From NCBI RefSeq assembly GCF_014633365.1, contig NC_068352.1, positions 17,021,310 to 17,085,309 of the forward strand: 64,000 bases of DNA, written 5' to 3'. Below the pieces are notes generated by a model that ran no database searches, was not told the DNA's origin, and saw only the letters and a program-made list of their open reading frames with translations. Positions within the stretch are counted from its first letter, which is position 1; every line of letters starts with the position of its first letter. The position numbers and the translations under genes were made by a program. Source of the stretch: Diospyros lotus (taxonomy: Eukaryota > Streptophyta > Magnoliopsida > Ericales > Ebenaceae). This document shows positions 23,681 through 34,287 of this stretch, one piece after another.

Positions 23681-24860
23681 AGACTTCAAGTATGCATTTA
23701 TTGTATTCATGTGATGAATATATGTGTTGCTTAAATATCCAACCTGTGTATGAAGTGTATTTATTACTTTCGTTGCGTGTATCTTATGCATGTAAAATTT
23801 TTTAAATTTTACCTATGCTGCTGGTTGCACTCCTCACCCTACAATTTAAATAGCCTTAATCAGTTTGGATGTTCAGTGTTGAAATGGTGAGGAGGTTTAA
23901 ACTCACCAGTGTGTGAGTGTAGTTGTAGCACAAATATAAATTCCGGACAAGTCCGGGTCGATTCACTAGGAGGTTTATTTAACAAAAGAATTGTTCATTC
24001 GAGTTGATTTATCCAAAGAGTGCTAAGTTTTCTTGATCGTGAAAAGGTTTTTTTTTTTTTTGGAATATTAAAAAGGTCTTGGGTTGAGGCGAGTTCAGAA
24101 CCAATGCCTAATAAATCTCTTATAGCAATTTAAATAGCAACATTAATCTGAAATAAACAGAGGATCATTTGGTAGTTATAATTCAAGATACGAATGATTC
24201 TCAGCTAAGCAACCCTCATACATGATATGAGGGTTCTAGGTTAAGATGTCACTGTAAATTGTATTATACTACAGACTATGATTTGATTGTCTGAGCTTGG
24301 GTATATCTCATCTCCAATTCTAACAACTCTCATATATGACATGAGAGTTCTAAGTTAGGATGATGACCCAATCCAAACTCACAAAATCATTTACACACTC
24401 AACTCAAGTTTAACTCAAATAAATCTTGCATTCATCGAGGTTTGGCTTATCTTGAGATTTAAGAACATTGGACACTGTCCTCGCCTTAACCCAATATTAG
24501 ATTTAGCTACTCATTTTCATTTAAAAATTAATTGACAAGAATTTAAATGACATAATTTAAATGACAGAATTTAATTGACAAGAATTAAAATAGTAGAAAC
24601 TAACCAGCCATTTAGGCGGTGGATAATTTAAATGACAGGCATTAAAATTGCAGAAATTTAAAGGCAGAAATTAACCGGCCATTTAGGCGGTGGATAATAA
24701 AGTAACAATAAATGACATAATAATTTAAAAGAAGAAAGAAAGGAAGTAAGATTACAAGAGAAAACAAGAGAGAGAATAAGAGTAATTCTCTAAGAGAAAC
24801 TCTAAGAACAAAACTAAACTTTGATTCAAGGAATAACAACTTCCTCACAAATGCACCAAA

Positions 24861-24880
24861 GTGAGCTATTTATAGCTCAC
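24861..24880 (-). promoter_or_regulatory. TATA box of the Athila-like LTR inside a palindrome
   Basis: GTGAGCTAT and ATAGCTCAC flank a central TT, so the minus strand reads ...GCTATAAATAGC.... This is the likely U3/R promoter. The chromovirus LTR at 2387-2411 has the same design with unrelated arms. Confidence 0.6.
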
Positions 24881-24960
24881 AAGATGCAATACAAGCCACA
24901 CAATAATTCAACAAAACATTCACCTAATTAGTGGAAGAAAATTAGGTAAAAGACAAAAAA

Positions 24961-25065
24961 TACAAAAGACTTTGTGTGGTGGACTTCTCATAAGAATACA
25001 AAAGACTTTAGGCGGTGGACTTCTCATAAGAATACAAAAGACTTTAGGTGGTAAATCACTTATAA
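24961..25065. repeat. 36-bp tandem repeat, ~2.8 copies, in the LTR
   Basis: Units begin tacaaaagacttt at 24961, 24997 and 25033 and continue with gg-ggtggacttctcataag. They lie upstream of the TATA box in LTR orientation, so in U3. Confidence 0.85.
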
Positions 25066-25395
25066 AAAAAATACAAAACAAAGAAAAGTCTTCTACAAAT
25101 TGGGCTTTGTTGGGCCTTTGATTGGTCTTGGGCCTTTGGTTGGATTCCATTTGATAGTTGGGCCAAGTGCACTTGAAACATCCTCTAGACTCCATAATTG
25201 GCCTTTGAATTTGAGCAATAAAAAATGGGTAATCCAATGTCTTCGATTATGCCCCTAATTAATTGTAGAAGCCAACTTCCTTGCTTCATCCTGTAATAAT
25301 ATGTAATACGAATAATTATTTACTTTAAGCATAAATATAAAGCCAAAATAGGGATATAATTCATTAGGATATAGGAAATATTGACCCTTATCACA

Positions 25396-25406
25396 CCCCC
25401 CAACTT
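25396..25406 (-). other. Polypurine tract next to the 3' LTR
   Basis: On the minus strand TTCAAGTTGGGGGG abuts the LTR start TGTGATAAG. Similar purine motifs occur at 26812-26823 and 28999-29012. Confidence 0.7.
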
Positions 25407-25409
25407 GAA

Positions 25410-26810
25410 TATTGCTAGTCCCTTAGCAATCGGATTATACACTAACCATGATCTAATCGCAATACTTGCATGAATATAAAAACTTCAAATTCGAAACCAA
25501 AATGCATAGAGTAGTTTAGCATACAGTCGAATATTCAAAATCAGATTTCTGGTTAAAGGTCATACAATCTCAGGAATGACAATCAGGATGACCAATACAC
25601 AGATTTACTCCCTCGAAGTTTTGACTTTAAATCTTACTGTGGATTTTCCCTCTCAATAAAATGATTCCTCAGGTGTACACACAAGGGGGTGCACCGTTAT
25701 AAGAGTAAATGTAAAACAAGTTCAAAACTCGGTGCCATCCCAAATACAAGGAACGTATTTTCATGAAAAAACGGGGAAATTGACATAGCTTCTTGACTGG
25801 AATAATGCCCTAGATGAATAACTTCTGAATTTAAACATAATTCCCTACTCCGAACTCGAATTCTGAGATCACATAATTTATAACATCAAAAGGGATCAGA
25901 CCGGGTTATAATGGGGTTATGAGGTTAATACAGGTTGTCAAAGAAAATGATAGAGTATGCAAATGGTGTGCTGGGATCTTTTTTTTTTTTTAAACATTTG
26001 TTTTGAAACAATTGTGCTGAATAGCTAAGAGAATTTTTCTTTTTTTTTCACTTTTTTTTTAACATGAAAATAGCTAGACAGACTAATTCCCAAAATCACA
26101 CCAGGTTGGACAAAATTCATATGATTATGGGTTAACTGATAGTAGCGAAAGAAATTGTACTACAAATGGCTCACATGGGCTAGTAATGGAGGTTAATGTA
26201 AAGAAAGAAAAAGGTTAATAGGACCAAAATAAAAGAAATTGATCCCCTTATCATGCTTCTACAAAATAATGTTACTCAGTCATCTAATTCAGAATTTGAA
26301 ACCAGTCGAATTCATCCGCTATCATACTAGACATTCAAGGCGAATTGATGTTTTGAAGCCATTGAAAAGATGAGATAAACAATAAAGCATATTTAGAGTA
26401 AGTGTTATTCCACTCAGAATTAACGGTTATTAAGCTCAAACACTCACTTGGGAAATAGTCTCCACTTCTATTGAGGGATCATACAGTGTACAAATCAGCT
26501 AATTACTATCACCTTTGACTTTATGACCGATAACCATTTTTTTTTTTTTGAATACTTGATGAATGCAAATTACTTGTTCCAATGCATATACGTTTTCAAA
26601 TAAGAAATCAATGCATTCATGTTTCGTATTGCAGACTTAACTAGCTATCAGTGCATAACTCCAAAGCTTTAGGAATAACGTTATTTAAAACACAATTTTT
26701 GTTTTTCTTTAATAAGAGCAGATAAAGATAATCAATTCACACAAGACTACAAGCAAATAATAGCAAACTCACAGCTAAACATGAACAAAATAATTTATAA
26801 TTAGACCTTA
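25410..26810 (-). other. Untranslated 3' region of the Athila-like element
   Basis: No coding frame. The words near 25400-25440 (minus strand, gctaagggactagcaat before the purine tract) are typical of the 3' end of Athila/Tat elements. T homopolymers lie near 25979 and 26539. Nothing else recognised. Confidence 0.5.
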
Positions 26811-26975
26811 CACCCCCCAACTTGAATTACAGTAATAAAATAGGGTTGTTGGAATACCTGTAACTCCATAAGTCCATAGATTTACTATAAACTGCTAAAA
26901 CTCAAACAAACAAATGAGCATAACATATATATTTATATTTTCACATAAAAAAAATAAAATAAAATTATGCAAGTC

Positions 26976-27185
26976 ATAAGATAAACAAAATGCGTCTCAA
27001 GAGTACAAAAAGTACTCCTTACTCAGCCATCTTATCATAGACTTGCCTAACAACATTCCACAGTTTTTTTTTTTTTTTTTTTTTTTTAAGAGAACATAAA
27101 AAAAATTTCATGCAAGTCATAGGAGATGCGTCTCAAGAGTACAAAAGTACTCCTTACTCAGCCATCTCATCATAGACTTGTCTTA
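26976..27185 (-). repeat. Direct repeat of ~75 bp derived from the Cys-rich ORF region
   Basis: About 26990-27056 and 27121-27181 share tgcgtctcaagagtacaa, agtactccttactcagcc and atct-atcatagacttg, separated by a 25-bp T run. The words tgcgtctcaagagt and actccttactcag recur in the same order at 28059-28104, inside the Cys-rich ORF, with a longer spacer. So these look like two shrunken copies of part of that ORF placed after the LOG pseudogene. Confidence 0.75.
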
Positions 27186-27841
27186 CAGGGATAAATCTAA
27201 ATTAATCGGACCCTTTTGGCGCTTGTTTCTGGTTACCTTAGACCAATCTATCCGTGGCTCATAAAAATCGTGTTGTGGAACATAAGTATGTAATTTCTCT
27301 AGTAGCTCATCAATGGTGGATGCGGAAATGAGAATCTTTCTTGCTGAAAGAGAAATGAACTTTTGATTCACAGCCTGATCAAGAAAAGAGAGCAACCCAT
27401 CGAAAAAATGATTAACATTTAAAAGTCCAATAGGTTTGGTATGGAGATTACTCTTGGCCCAGGAGATTATACAAAAGATTTCTTCAAGTGTTCCAAAACC
27501 TCATAGTAAAGCAATGAAGACGTCTGACTGATAAATCTTACAAGCCATGCGCTCAGACATAGAAGTCGTTTCTATAAGTTGACCGCGTGTAATCCTAGAA
27601 ATATGTGGTTCAGCAAAAGGGATTGGCATTCACCTACCACATATGATTTTCCAAGATGTGCAGCTTGCGAAACACAACCATTCAATCCACGACTTCCCCC
27701 TCCGTATATTAAATTATTTTTTCTTTTTCCCAATTTTAGGCCTAGTTCGCTTGCTGCAAGTGCGTAACTACTGTCGCTCCCGAGTTGAGAGCCACATAGT
27801 ACACATATGGTGTTGATTCGACGAACTAACTGACCTTCCAT
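27183..27841 (-). pseudogene. LONELY GUY-like cytokinin riboside 5'-monophosphate phosphoribohydrolase pseudogene, intronless
   Basis: The minus strand encodes, in order, ICVLCGSQLGSDSSYALAA, then LGKRKNNLIYGGGSRGLNG (the family's YGGGSxGLMG), a segment ending ETTSMSERMACKIYQSD, GFGTLEEIF (from PGGxGTxxE), IGLLNVNHFF and a C-terminal LLSFLDQAV...FISLSARK. Together these make a nearly full-length LOG protein. LOG enzymes release active cytokinin bases from their nucleotides in the cytosol. Two lesions are visible: a frameshift near 27630-27637 and a stop (27501-27503) in place of a glycine of the essential PGG motif. Plant LOG genes usually have several introns; this copy has none, so it looks retro-processed. 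It lies in sense orientation after integrase and the Cys-rich ORF and before the 3' LTR. Confidence 0.85.
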
Positions 27842-27907
27842 TTATATTTGTTCTTTATGTATGCCATCTTCCTCTGGTTTTACGTCCAGAAACGGCTTAA
27901 ACACTTT

Positions 27908-28405
27908 CTATGAAGCGGGGATAAGCTTCCCATCCAATTTTCTTAAAGATTGGCAAACAAGGTCGTTTTTAGTCAGATTCCCAAGACTATAGCATTGGTA
28001 GTCACTTATGAACTGGGTCCATAAAGTAAGAAGTTCTCTTTGCACTATTCCACATGGATGCGTCTCAAGAGTCAATCGGATATCATCCAATGACTCCTTA
28101 CTCAGTTCATCCTTTATGAAACTAATTTTATCTCCTCGATTTATGGACGTAAACCCCACAGATTTGCATCGAGTGTTACAGGTCCAACGAGCACACTTGT
28201 GACAACCATTCACTCTTTTAGCTCTTCGTTTCTTCGCAAAACTACTCTTCCCTAAGCCCGGGAAGTGCTTAAAACTATGTGAAGTTTCGCCAGCTAATCG
28301 AATTTTTGCTTCAATCAGCCAACGAATATCTTCAGGAATGCTTCTATACATCAACATTCTAAGTCTTTCACACCTAGCAACATAATTTTTTTTCAAATCG
28401 TTCAT
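27908..28405 (-). CDS. 165-aa Cys-rich basic protein, resembles plant-virus nucleic-acid-binding proteins
   Basis: An intact frame starting MNDLKKNYVARCERL. Residues ~50-64 include SSFAKKRRAKR, a strongly basic patch, followed at once by a C-x2-C-x4-C-x3-C array (residues 68-80, CHKCARWTCNTRC) and later FIKDELSKESLDD. A basic patch directly before a small Cys-rich finger, then a segment ending in FI-(D/E), is the pattern I know from small nucleic-acid-binding, silencing-suppressor-type proteins of carla- and vitiviruses (Viral_NABP). The resemblance is from memory and the C-terminal half is unmatched. It lies upstream of the LOG pseudogene, same strand, in the retroelement's env-like position. 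It could instead be an unknown Athila accessory protein or part of a captured viral or host transcript. Confidence 0.5.
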   Translation of the reverse strand: MNDLKKNYVARCERLRMLMYRSIPEDIRWLIEAKIRLAGETSHSFKHFPGLGKSSFAKKRRAKRVNGCHKCARWTCNTRCKSVGFTSINRGDKISFIKDELSKESLDDIRLTLETHPCGIVQRELLTLWTQFISDYQCYSLGNLTKNDLVCQSLRKLDGKLIPAS

Positions 28406-28725
28406 TAGGAGAGATGGATAGTACTTGCGAATTTTTAAGAGTTGAAGATCTATTTTTTTTTAATTAAAATACAACTATAATAAGAGAAAAGTAAAAACTG
28501 TGAAACTTACAAAATGAACGAGAGTACCTGATCAGAGAACAACACGAAGGAAAGAAGATTGAGCTTGCTTGTAGAAGTGTGGCTTGCCTTCTATCGATAT
28601 GTAGTCTCTTGTAGAGCAATGGGTGTCACTATTTCATACTCGGTTCGAGGCATGCCATAATTACAGGGTCAGGCGCGTCTCTTTTTTCAACGCTCGGTGC
28701 CTCATTTTTCAACATTTGGCAGTGT

Positions 28726-28745
28726 GCCTCTTCCTTTATAGGACA
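28726..28745 (-). promoter_or_regulatory. TATA-like box upstream of the accessory module
   Basis: The minus strand reads CTATAAAGG at about 28733-28741, ~330 bp upstream of the Cys-rich ORF. A possible short leader intron (donor 28527-28526, acceptor 28476-28475) lies between. This suggests the module could be transcribed separately from gag-pol. Confidence 0.35.
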
Positions 28746-28998
28746 GTGTGATTGCACTGCCCGAGAAAAATGGCTACCACCAGTGCTAATTCTGTCTCTC
28801 TCAATTCAATTTATTATTATTATTATTTATTTTTTAATTTTATTATTATTATTATTTTTTTTATTTTATTTATTTATTTTTATTAGAGGCCTAATAAAAT
28901 TATATATATACCACACAAGACAATATTATCGAGTCAAACAAAATTATTTGCACAATGGATCAATTTCAAATACCAATAAATCAATTCTTAAGTACACC

Positions 28999-29012
28999 TT
29001 ACCCCCCAACTT
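28999..29012 (-). other. Purine tract between integrase and the accessory module
   Basis: The minus strand reads gaggacaatgtgcaatat then AAGTTGGGGGGTAA. The wording is typical of the segment after the Athila integrase. It is one of three such tracts in this element. Confidence 0.6.
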
Positions 29013-29311
29013 ATATTGCACATTGTCCTCAATTGGCAATAAAAGAATAGAAGATGGGCATACCTGGCGGTCTTCAATGCATAAATTAGTATACAAATAT
29101 TTTATTTAGACTGCACACAGAGAAACATTATTTGAGTCAAAGTTAATTAAGTGATACAAAAAGGATCAATAAATATATATTATATATTATATATATATTT
29201 GTTTTTTTTGTTTTTTTTGTTTTAATATCCAAATTCCAAAGACATTCATTTAACTTAAATAGAAATGTGGTCTTTTAACGTCAGATTCCCAAACGAATGT
29301 GTTCCTAAAGG

Positions 29312-30936
29312 TCACTTAACCACTGACGGTGGTTCACCCAACTCCACCATCTCGTCATTTCCTTCAACAGAATCTTTCTCAGCTATGCCTAGATATGGTT
29401 TCAGCCTTTAACCATTCACTTTAAAACATTGTCTAGACTCTTTGATTTCAATTTCTATTGCCCCATATTCTGATATGGTCTTGATTGTATAGGGTCCTGT
29501 CCATTTTGATCTCAACTTCTCTAGGAACAAATGAAGCCTTGAGTTGTAGAAAAGCACCTACTGACCAACATGAAAATTTTTTCTGTTGATGTGTTGGTCA
29601 TGCAACTTTTTCATATGCAACTTAGATAATTTGGCATTTTCAAATGCCTCATCCCTAAGTTCTTCAAGTTCATTAAGTTGCAATTTCCTATTGAGGCTCA
29701 CTTCTGTTGATTCCTCATTAATCTTCCTAATGGCCCAGTAGACTTTGTGCTCTATTTCAACTGGCAGATGACATGGCTTGCCATATACCAACCTATAGGG
29801 AGACATGCCTAGAATGGTCTTGTATGCAGTTCTATAGGCCCAAAGTGCATCAATCAACCTCAAGGACCAATCCTTGCGGTTAGAATTGACTGTTTTCTCT
29901 AAAATCCTTTTTATCTCCCTATTAGCCAATTCAGCTTGGCCATTGGTTTGAGGGTGATATGGGGTTGCAATCTTGTGAACTACTCCATATTTTCTCATTA
30001 ATTCAGCCACTGGTTTGTTGTAGAAATGAGAACCTCCATCACTTATGATGGCCCTAGGCATTCCAAACCTACTAAAAATATTTTCTTTCAAAAACTTCAT
30101 TACAACCCGATGATCATTTGTTCTTGTTGGGATTGCTTCTACCCACTTGGACACATAGTTAACAGCTAACAAGATGTACTCGTGTCCACCTGAATTAACA
30201 AATGGTCCCATGAAGTCTATTCCCTAACAATAAAAAATTTCTAACACCTGAATGGGTTGCAAGGGCATCATATTCCTCTTGGTTAGGTTTCCTAGACTTT
30301 GGAATCTATCACATGAACTATAGAACTAATGCACATCTCTAAACATGGTAGGCCAAAAGAATCCACTTGTAAGATCTTGGCCAATGTTTTTCTTGTGGAG
30401 AAATGACCTCCGCAAGCAAAAGTATGACAAAAATTCAAAACACTCTGTTGCTCATGCTTGGGGATGCACCTTCTTAAAATTTGGTTAGCACAATACTTAT
30501 ACAAGTAAGGGTCATCCCAGAAATAAGTCCTAACCTTCCTAAAGAATTTTTGTTTATCTAGCTTGGTCCAATGATTTGGAATTAGATCGGTGGCTAGATA
30601 GTTGGCCAGATCTGCATACCATGGTGTAACAGAGGTTGAGGTATCATTGATAAGGAAGAGCTGTTCATCTAGAAAGGTGTCCCTGATTGGTTCCTTGTCT
30701 AGATTAAGGTCTTGGCATGGAAGTCTAGACAAATGGTCTGCCACCACATTTTCTACTCCCTTTTTATCTTTGATTTTTATGTTGAATTCTTGGAGTAACA
30801 AAATCCACCTAATAAGACGTGGTTTGGCATCTTGTTTGGTGAGCAAGTATTTCAAAGCAGCATGGTCAGTGAAAACAATGACCAATGACCCCACCAGATA
30901 TGATCTGAACTTCTCTAATGCAAAAACTACTGCCAA
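29312..30936 (-). pseudogene. Athila-like pol, RNase H end and integrase
   Basis: RNase H continues as [10 protein letters not shown]...[11 protein letters not shown], then ADHLSRL. The integrase zinc region (H and Cys around [14 protein letters not shown]) is shifted out of frame near 30290. The catalytic core then reads [33 protein letters not shown] (D, D, E). The C-terminal tail continues past a stop at about 29555 (GQ*VLF) and another in NG*RLK, ending at a normal stop 29312-29314. Confidence 0.9.
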
Positions 30937-30988
30937 TAGTTCCTTCTCAGTTGTTGTGTAATTTTTTTGGGCTTCATTAAGGGTTTTA

Positions 30989-33556
30989 CTAGCATAGTAG
31001 ATGACATAAGGTTTTTTTATCTTTTCTTTGCCCTAGGACTGCTCCTACAGCATAATCACTTGCATCACACATGAGTTCAAAGGGCAGTGACCAATCTGGT
31101 GGTTGAATAATGGGGGCTGAGATGAGAGCATTTCTTAACCTCTCAAAAGAGGTTTGACAAGATGATGTCGACTCAAATGGGACATTCTGGGAGAGCAAAT
31201 TACACAGAGGCCGGGCTATGCTGCTAAAAGATGCTATGAATCTCCTATAGAACCCAGCATGCCCTAGGAAAGACCTGATGTCCTTAACACTCTTAGGGAC
31301 TGGTAATTTTTGGATGGCTTCTACTTTGGCTTTGTCCACCTCCATTCCCTTAGCAGAGACAATATGCCCTAGGACTATACCTTGTTTGACCATGAAATGA
31401 TATTTTTCCCAATTAAGCACAAGGTGGGTTTCTTCACAACGAGTTAGAACTCTCTCTAAATTCTCTAAACATGCCTGAAAACTAGCTCCATAGATAGAGA
31501 AATCATCCAAAAAAACCTCCACAATGTGTTCTGTCATCTCACTAAAAATACTCATCATACACCTTTGGAAGGTGGCAGGGGCATTGCATAGTCCAAAAGG
31601 CATACGCCTATAAGCAAATGTCCCAAATGGACATGTGAAAGTGGTCTTTTCCTGGTCCTATAGGGCAATGTCAATCTGGTTATATCCTGAATAACCATCA
31701 AGGAAATAATAGAATGCTTGCCCAGCTATTCTTTCAAGGACTTGGTCTAAGAATGGCAATGGAAAATGGTATTTTCTAATCATTGCATTGAGTTTTTTGT
31801 AACCGATGCACACTCTCCATCCGGTTTGGATGCGAGTAGGGATCAATTCATTCTTTTCATTTCTCACCATTGTGACTCCAGACCTTTTTGGGACCACTTG
31901 AGTGGGGCTGACCCACTTTGAATCCGAGATGGGGTATATAATACCCGCATCCAGCAACTTTAGCACTTCTTTCCTAACCACCTCTTTCATGTTAGGATTG
32001 AGTCTCCTCTGCATTTGCCTAATAGGTTTAGCATCCTCCTCTAGAAATATCCTATGAGTGCAAGTCAAAGGGATAATTCCATGCAAGTCTGAGATGGTCC
32101 AACCTAAGGCTTTTTTATGAGCTCTCAGAATGTTTATCAGTTGAATTTCCTGTTGGAATGTCAAACTTGAAGAGATGACTACGGGGAGTGTGTTCTCATC
32201 ACCTAGAAATGCATATTTTAACTCACTTGGCAAAGGTTTCATTTCAGGTGTGGGTGAGGTATTATCAGATTGTGACTCCTCATTGTTTAGAGAACCCAAT
32301 GGTTCTGATTTGGGAATCCATTGAGCCACAGGCATTGCTTCTTGCTCCCTAGTGTTGTCTAATTCTTTTAACTCTCTCTCTTCTTGATCTTCTTCCATAG
32401 ATTTGTTCAAAAATTCTTTTGCAAAATAGTCCTCAGCTAATGTTTGAACCAAATCTACTTCCTCCACCTCATTCTCAGCTATGTGTTGTTTGGAAACTCT
32501 AAAGATATTCATCTCTACAGTCATGTTTCCAAATGATAACTTAAGTATTCCATTCCTACAATTAATTATGGCATTTGAAGTTGCTAGGAATGGTCTACCA
32601 AGAATGACTGGAACAAGGGGTTGAGGACCTTGATGGGGTTGTGTGTCCAAGACTATAAAATCAACAGGGAAGTAAAATTTGTCCACCTGCACTAATACAT
32701 CCTCCACTATCCCCCTAGGGACTTTGATTGACCTATCAGCAAGCTGTAGGGTGACTCTTGTTGGCTTGAGTTCTCCTAAGCCCAGTTGCTGATATACACT
32801 ATAAGGAAACAAGTTGACACTTGCTCCTAGATCTAAGAGTGCTTGGTCCACCATCTGGCTTCCAATTATGCAAGAAATGGTTGGGCTACCAGGGTCTTTG
32901 TACTTAGGAGGTGTTTTAAGTTGCAGGATGGAACTCACCTGTTCAATTAAGAATGTTTTCTCATGGATGTTGATCTTTCTTTTAACAATACACAAGTCTT
33001 TTAAGAATTTGGCATAAGATGGTGTCTGTTTGATTGCATCAAGGAGAGGAATGTTAATCCTCACCTGCTTAAACACTTCATAAATATCAGCATTTTGTTT
33101 TTCCCTCTTTGTTTGAGTAAGTCTTTGAGGGAATGGTGGTGCAGGGTTGCTTTTGAATTCTTCCACCTTATTTTTTTCTTTAGCTTCTTTTTTTTTGTTT
33201 TCAAGTTTTTCCTCCAAAGTTGGAGCATTGTCATTTTTTATATTTTCATTTTGTTCTTCTTCTTGTGCATTAGGTTGGCTTGTCCTAGGATCATCTAGTT
33301 TGTCAATTATCTTTCCATTCCTAAGGACAGTAACTGCTTGCACCTGCTCATGATTATTGTTCCCACTATTTGATGATTCCACTTGATTTGTTTGCCTCAC
33401 GGGGTTGTGATTTGGTTGAGAAAGGAATTTCCTAAGTTCTCTCACAGTCAAAGTTTGAGTTAGCTTGGTTAGCTGACTCCTCATATCCTCAATTACCCTA
33501 TTTGTTTGCTCTTGGAATTTTGCTACCTGAGCATTGTTCCCCATCTGCCCTTGCAT
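30989..33556 (-). pseudogene. Athila-like pol: protease and reverse transcriptase
   Basis: After a low-complexity linker comes a retroviral-type protease (LLDLGASVNLFP, then VILGRPFLAT). The RT follows with IPTRIQTGWRVCIGYKKLN, DGYSGYNQI, MPFGLCNAPATFQRC and the catalytic LDDFSIYG, then the RNase H start ([17 protein letters not shown]). A stop splits the RT at about 31655 (QIDIAL*DQ), and a frameshift lies near 30940-30990. Confidence 0.9.
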
Positions 33557-34279
33557 AAATTGTTGTAGAGTATCCTCTAGGGATCTCTTATGTGGTGGCT
33601 GATATGAGCCAGATGGTCCTTGGTTAGGCTGGTAGGGCTGTGGCTGAGGTTGTGGCTGTGGTTGTGAGGGAAATGGTTGGTGTGGCTGAGGTGCTGAGTC
33701 ATTTCTCCAAGAGAAATTTGGGTGGTTCCTAGAATTTGGATGGTAGGTGTTTGAGTTTGGGTTGTACCCTTGATAATTTCCACCCTGGTTTTGGTTTTAG
33801 TATATCCTACCTTCTGTTTGCCTTGGTTGTGAGTTTGAAGTTTGGCCATACAGCACTTCTTTGAAAGCAGGGAGAGTTGGACACTCCTCTGTTCTATGGC
33901 TATTGGCTTCACACACTACACAATGCACCTCTACCTCATTGACAGCCTTCATTTTTTTCATCTCCAATTCTTCCATTTTCTTTGTCAACAGAGCTAATCT
34001 AGCACTGATGTCATCAATTTCATTTAATTGGAGTTTTCCCTTTGGTTGTGGATTGTATTGGTCTCTCAAATCTCCCATGGTTAATGACCCAACTTCCCAA
34101 TTTCTAGAGTTTTTAGCTATATGGTCAAAGTATGCAACAACCTCTTCAGGAGTTTTTTCATAAAAATCACCATTACACATGGTGGACACCAGCATTTTCA
34201 AATTAGGAGTTAAGGCATTAAAGAAGAAACTAACTACCCGCCATTGCTCAAAGGCATGGTGTGGGCAAGAATGCAAGAG
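33557..34279 (-). pseudogene. Athila-like gag, C-terminal part
   Basis: Encodes HSCPHHAFEQW, a capsid tail, and a CCHC knuckle (CVVCEANSHRTEEC), then a Pro/Gln-rich stretch in frame with the protease but past one stop (near 33797). The N-terminal half of gag is missing because a copia LTR begins at about 34285. Confidence 0.85.
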
Positions 34280-34287
34280 GTCCCCTC

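Larger units (their letters stand above)
23912..25395 (-). repeat. 3' LTR of the Athila-like element
   Basis: On the minus strand it starts TGTGATAAGGG directly after the purine tract AAGTTGGGGGG and ends TCACA, matching the TGTGA start (1484 bp). A TATA box (minus CTATAAATAG, about 24866-24875) sits in a palindrome with 9-bp arms (24861-24880). It also contains a 36-bp tandem repeat (24961-25065), a ~33-bp direct repeat ending gccatttaggcggtggataat (24594-24697) and two hairpins (24211-24235, 24325-24349). The outer edge is supported only by inverted termini because the partner LTR is missing. Confidence 0.65.
23912..34279 (-). mobile_element. Athila-like Ty3/gypsy retrotransposon, 5'-truncated, with accessory 3' module
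   Basis: Reading right to left: partial gag (34279 on), gag-pol junction, protease, reverse transcriptase, RNase H, integrase (stop at 29312-29314), a 3.6-kb module between the purine tracts at 29012-28999 and 25406-25396, then the 3' LTR (25395-23912). The pol wording (protease DLGAS, RT LDDFSIYG, integrase FMGPF and [13 protein letters not shown]) is that of the Athila clade. Gag is cut at about 34279 by a copia LTR in the same orientation. The 5' LTR and PBS were not found. Scattered stops and a frameshift make it non-autonomous. Confidence 0.88.
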
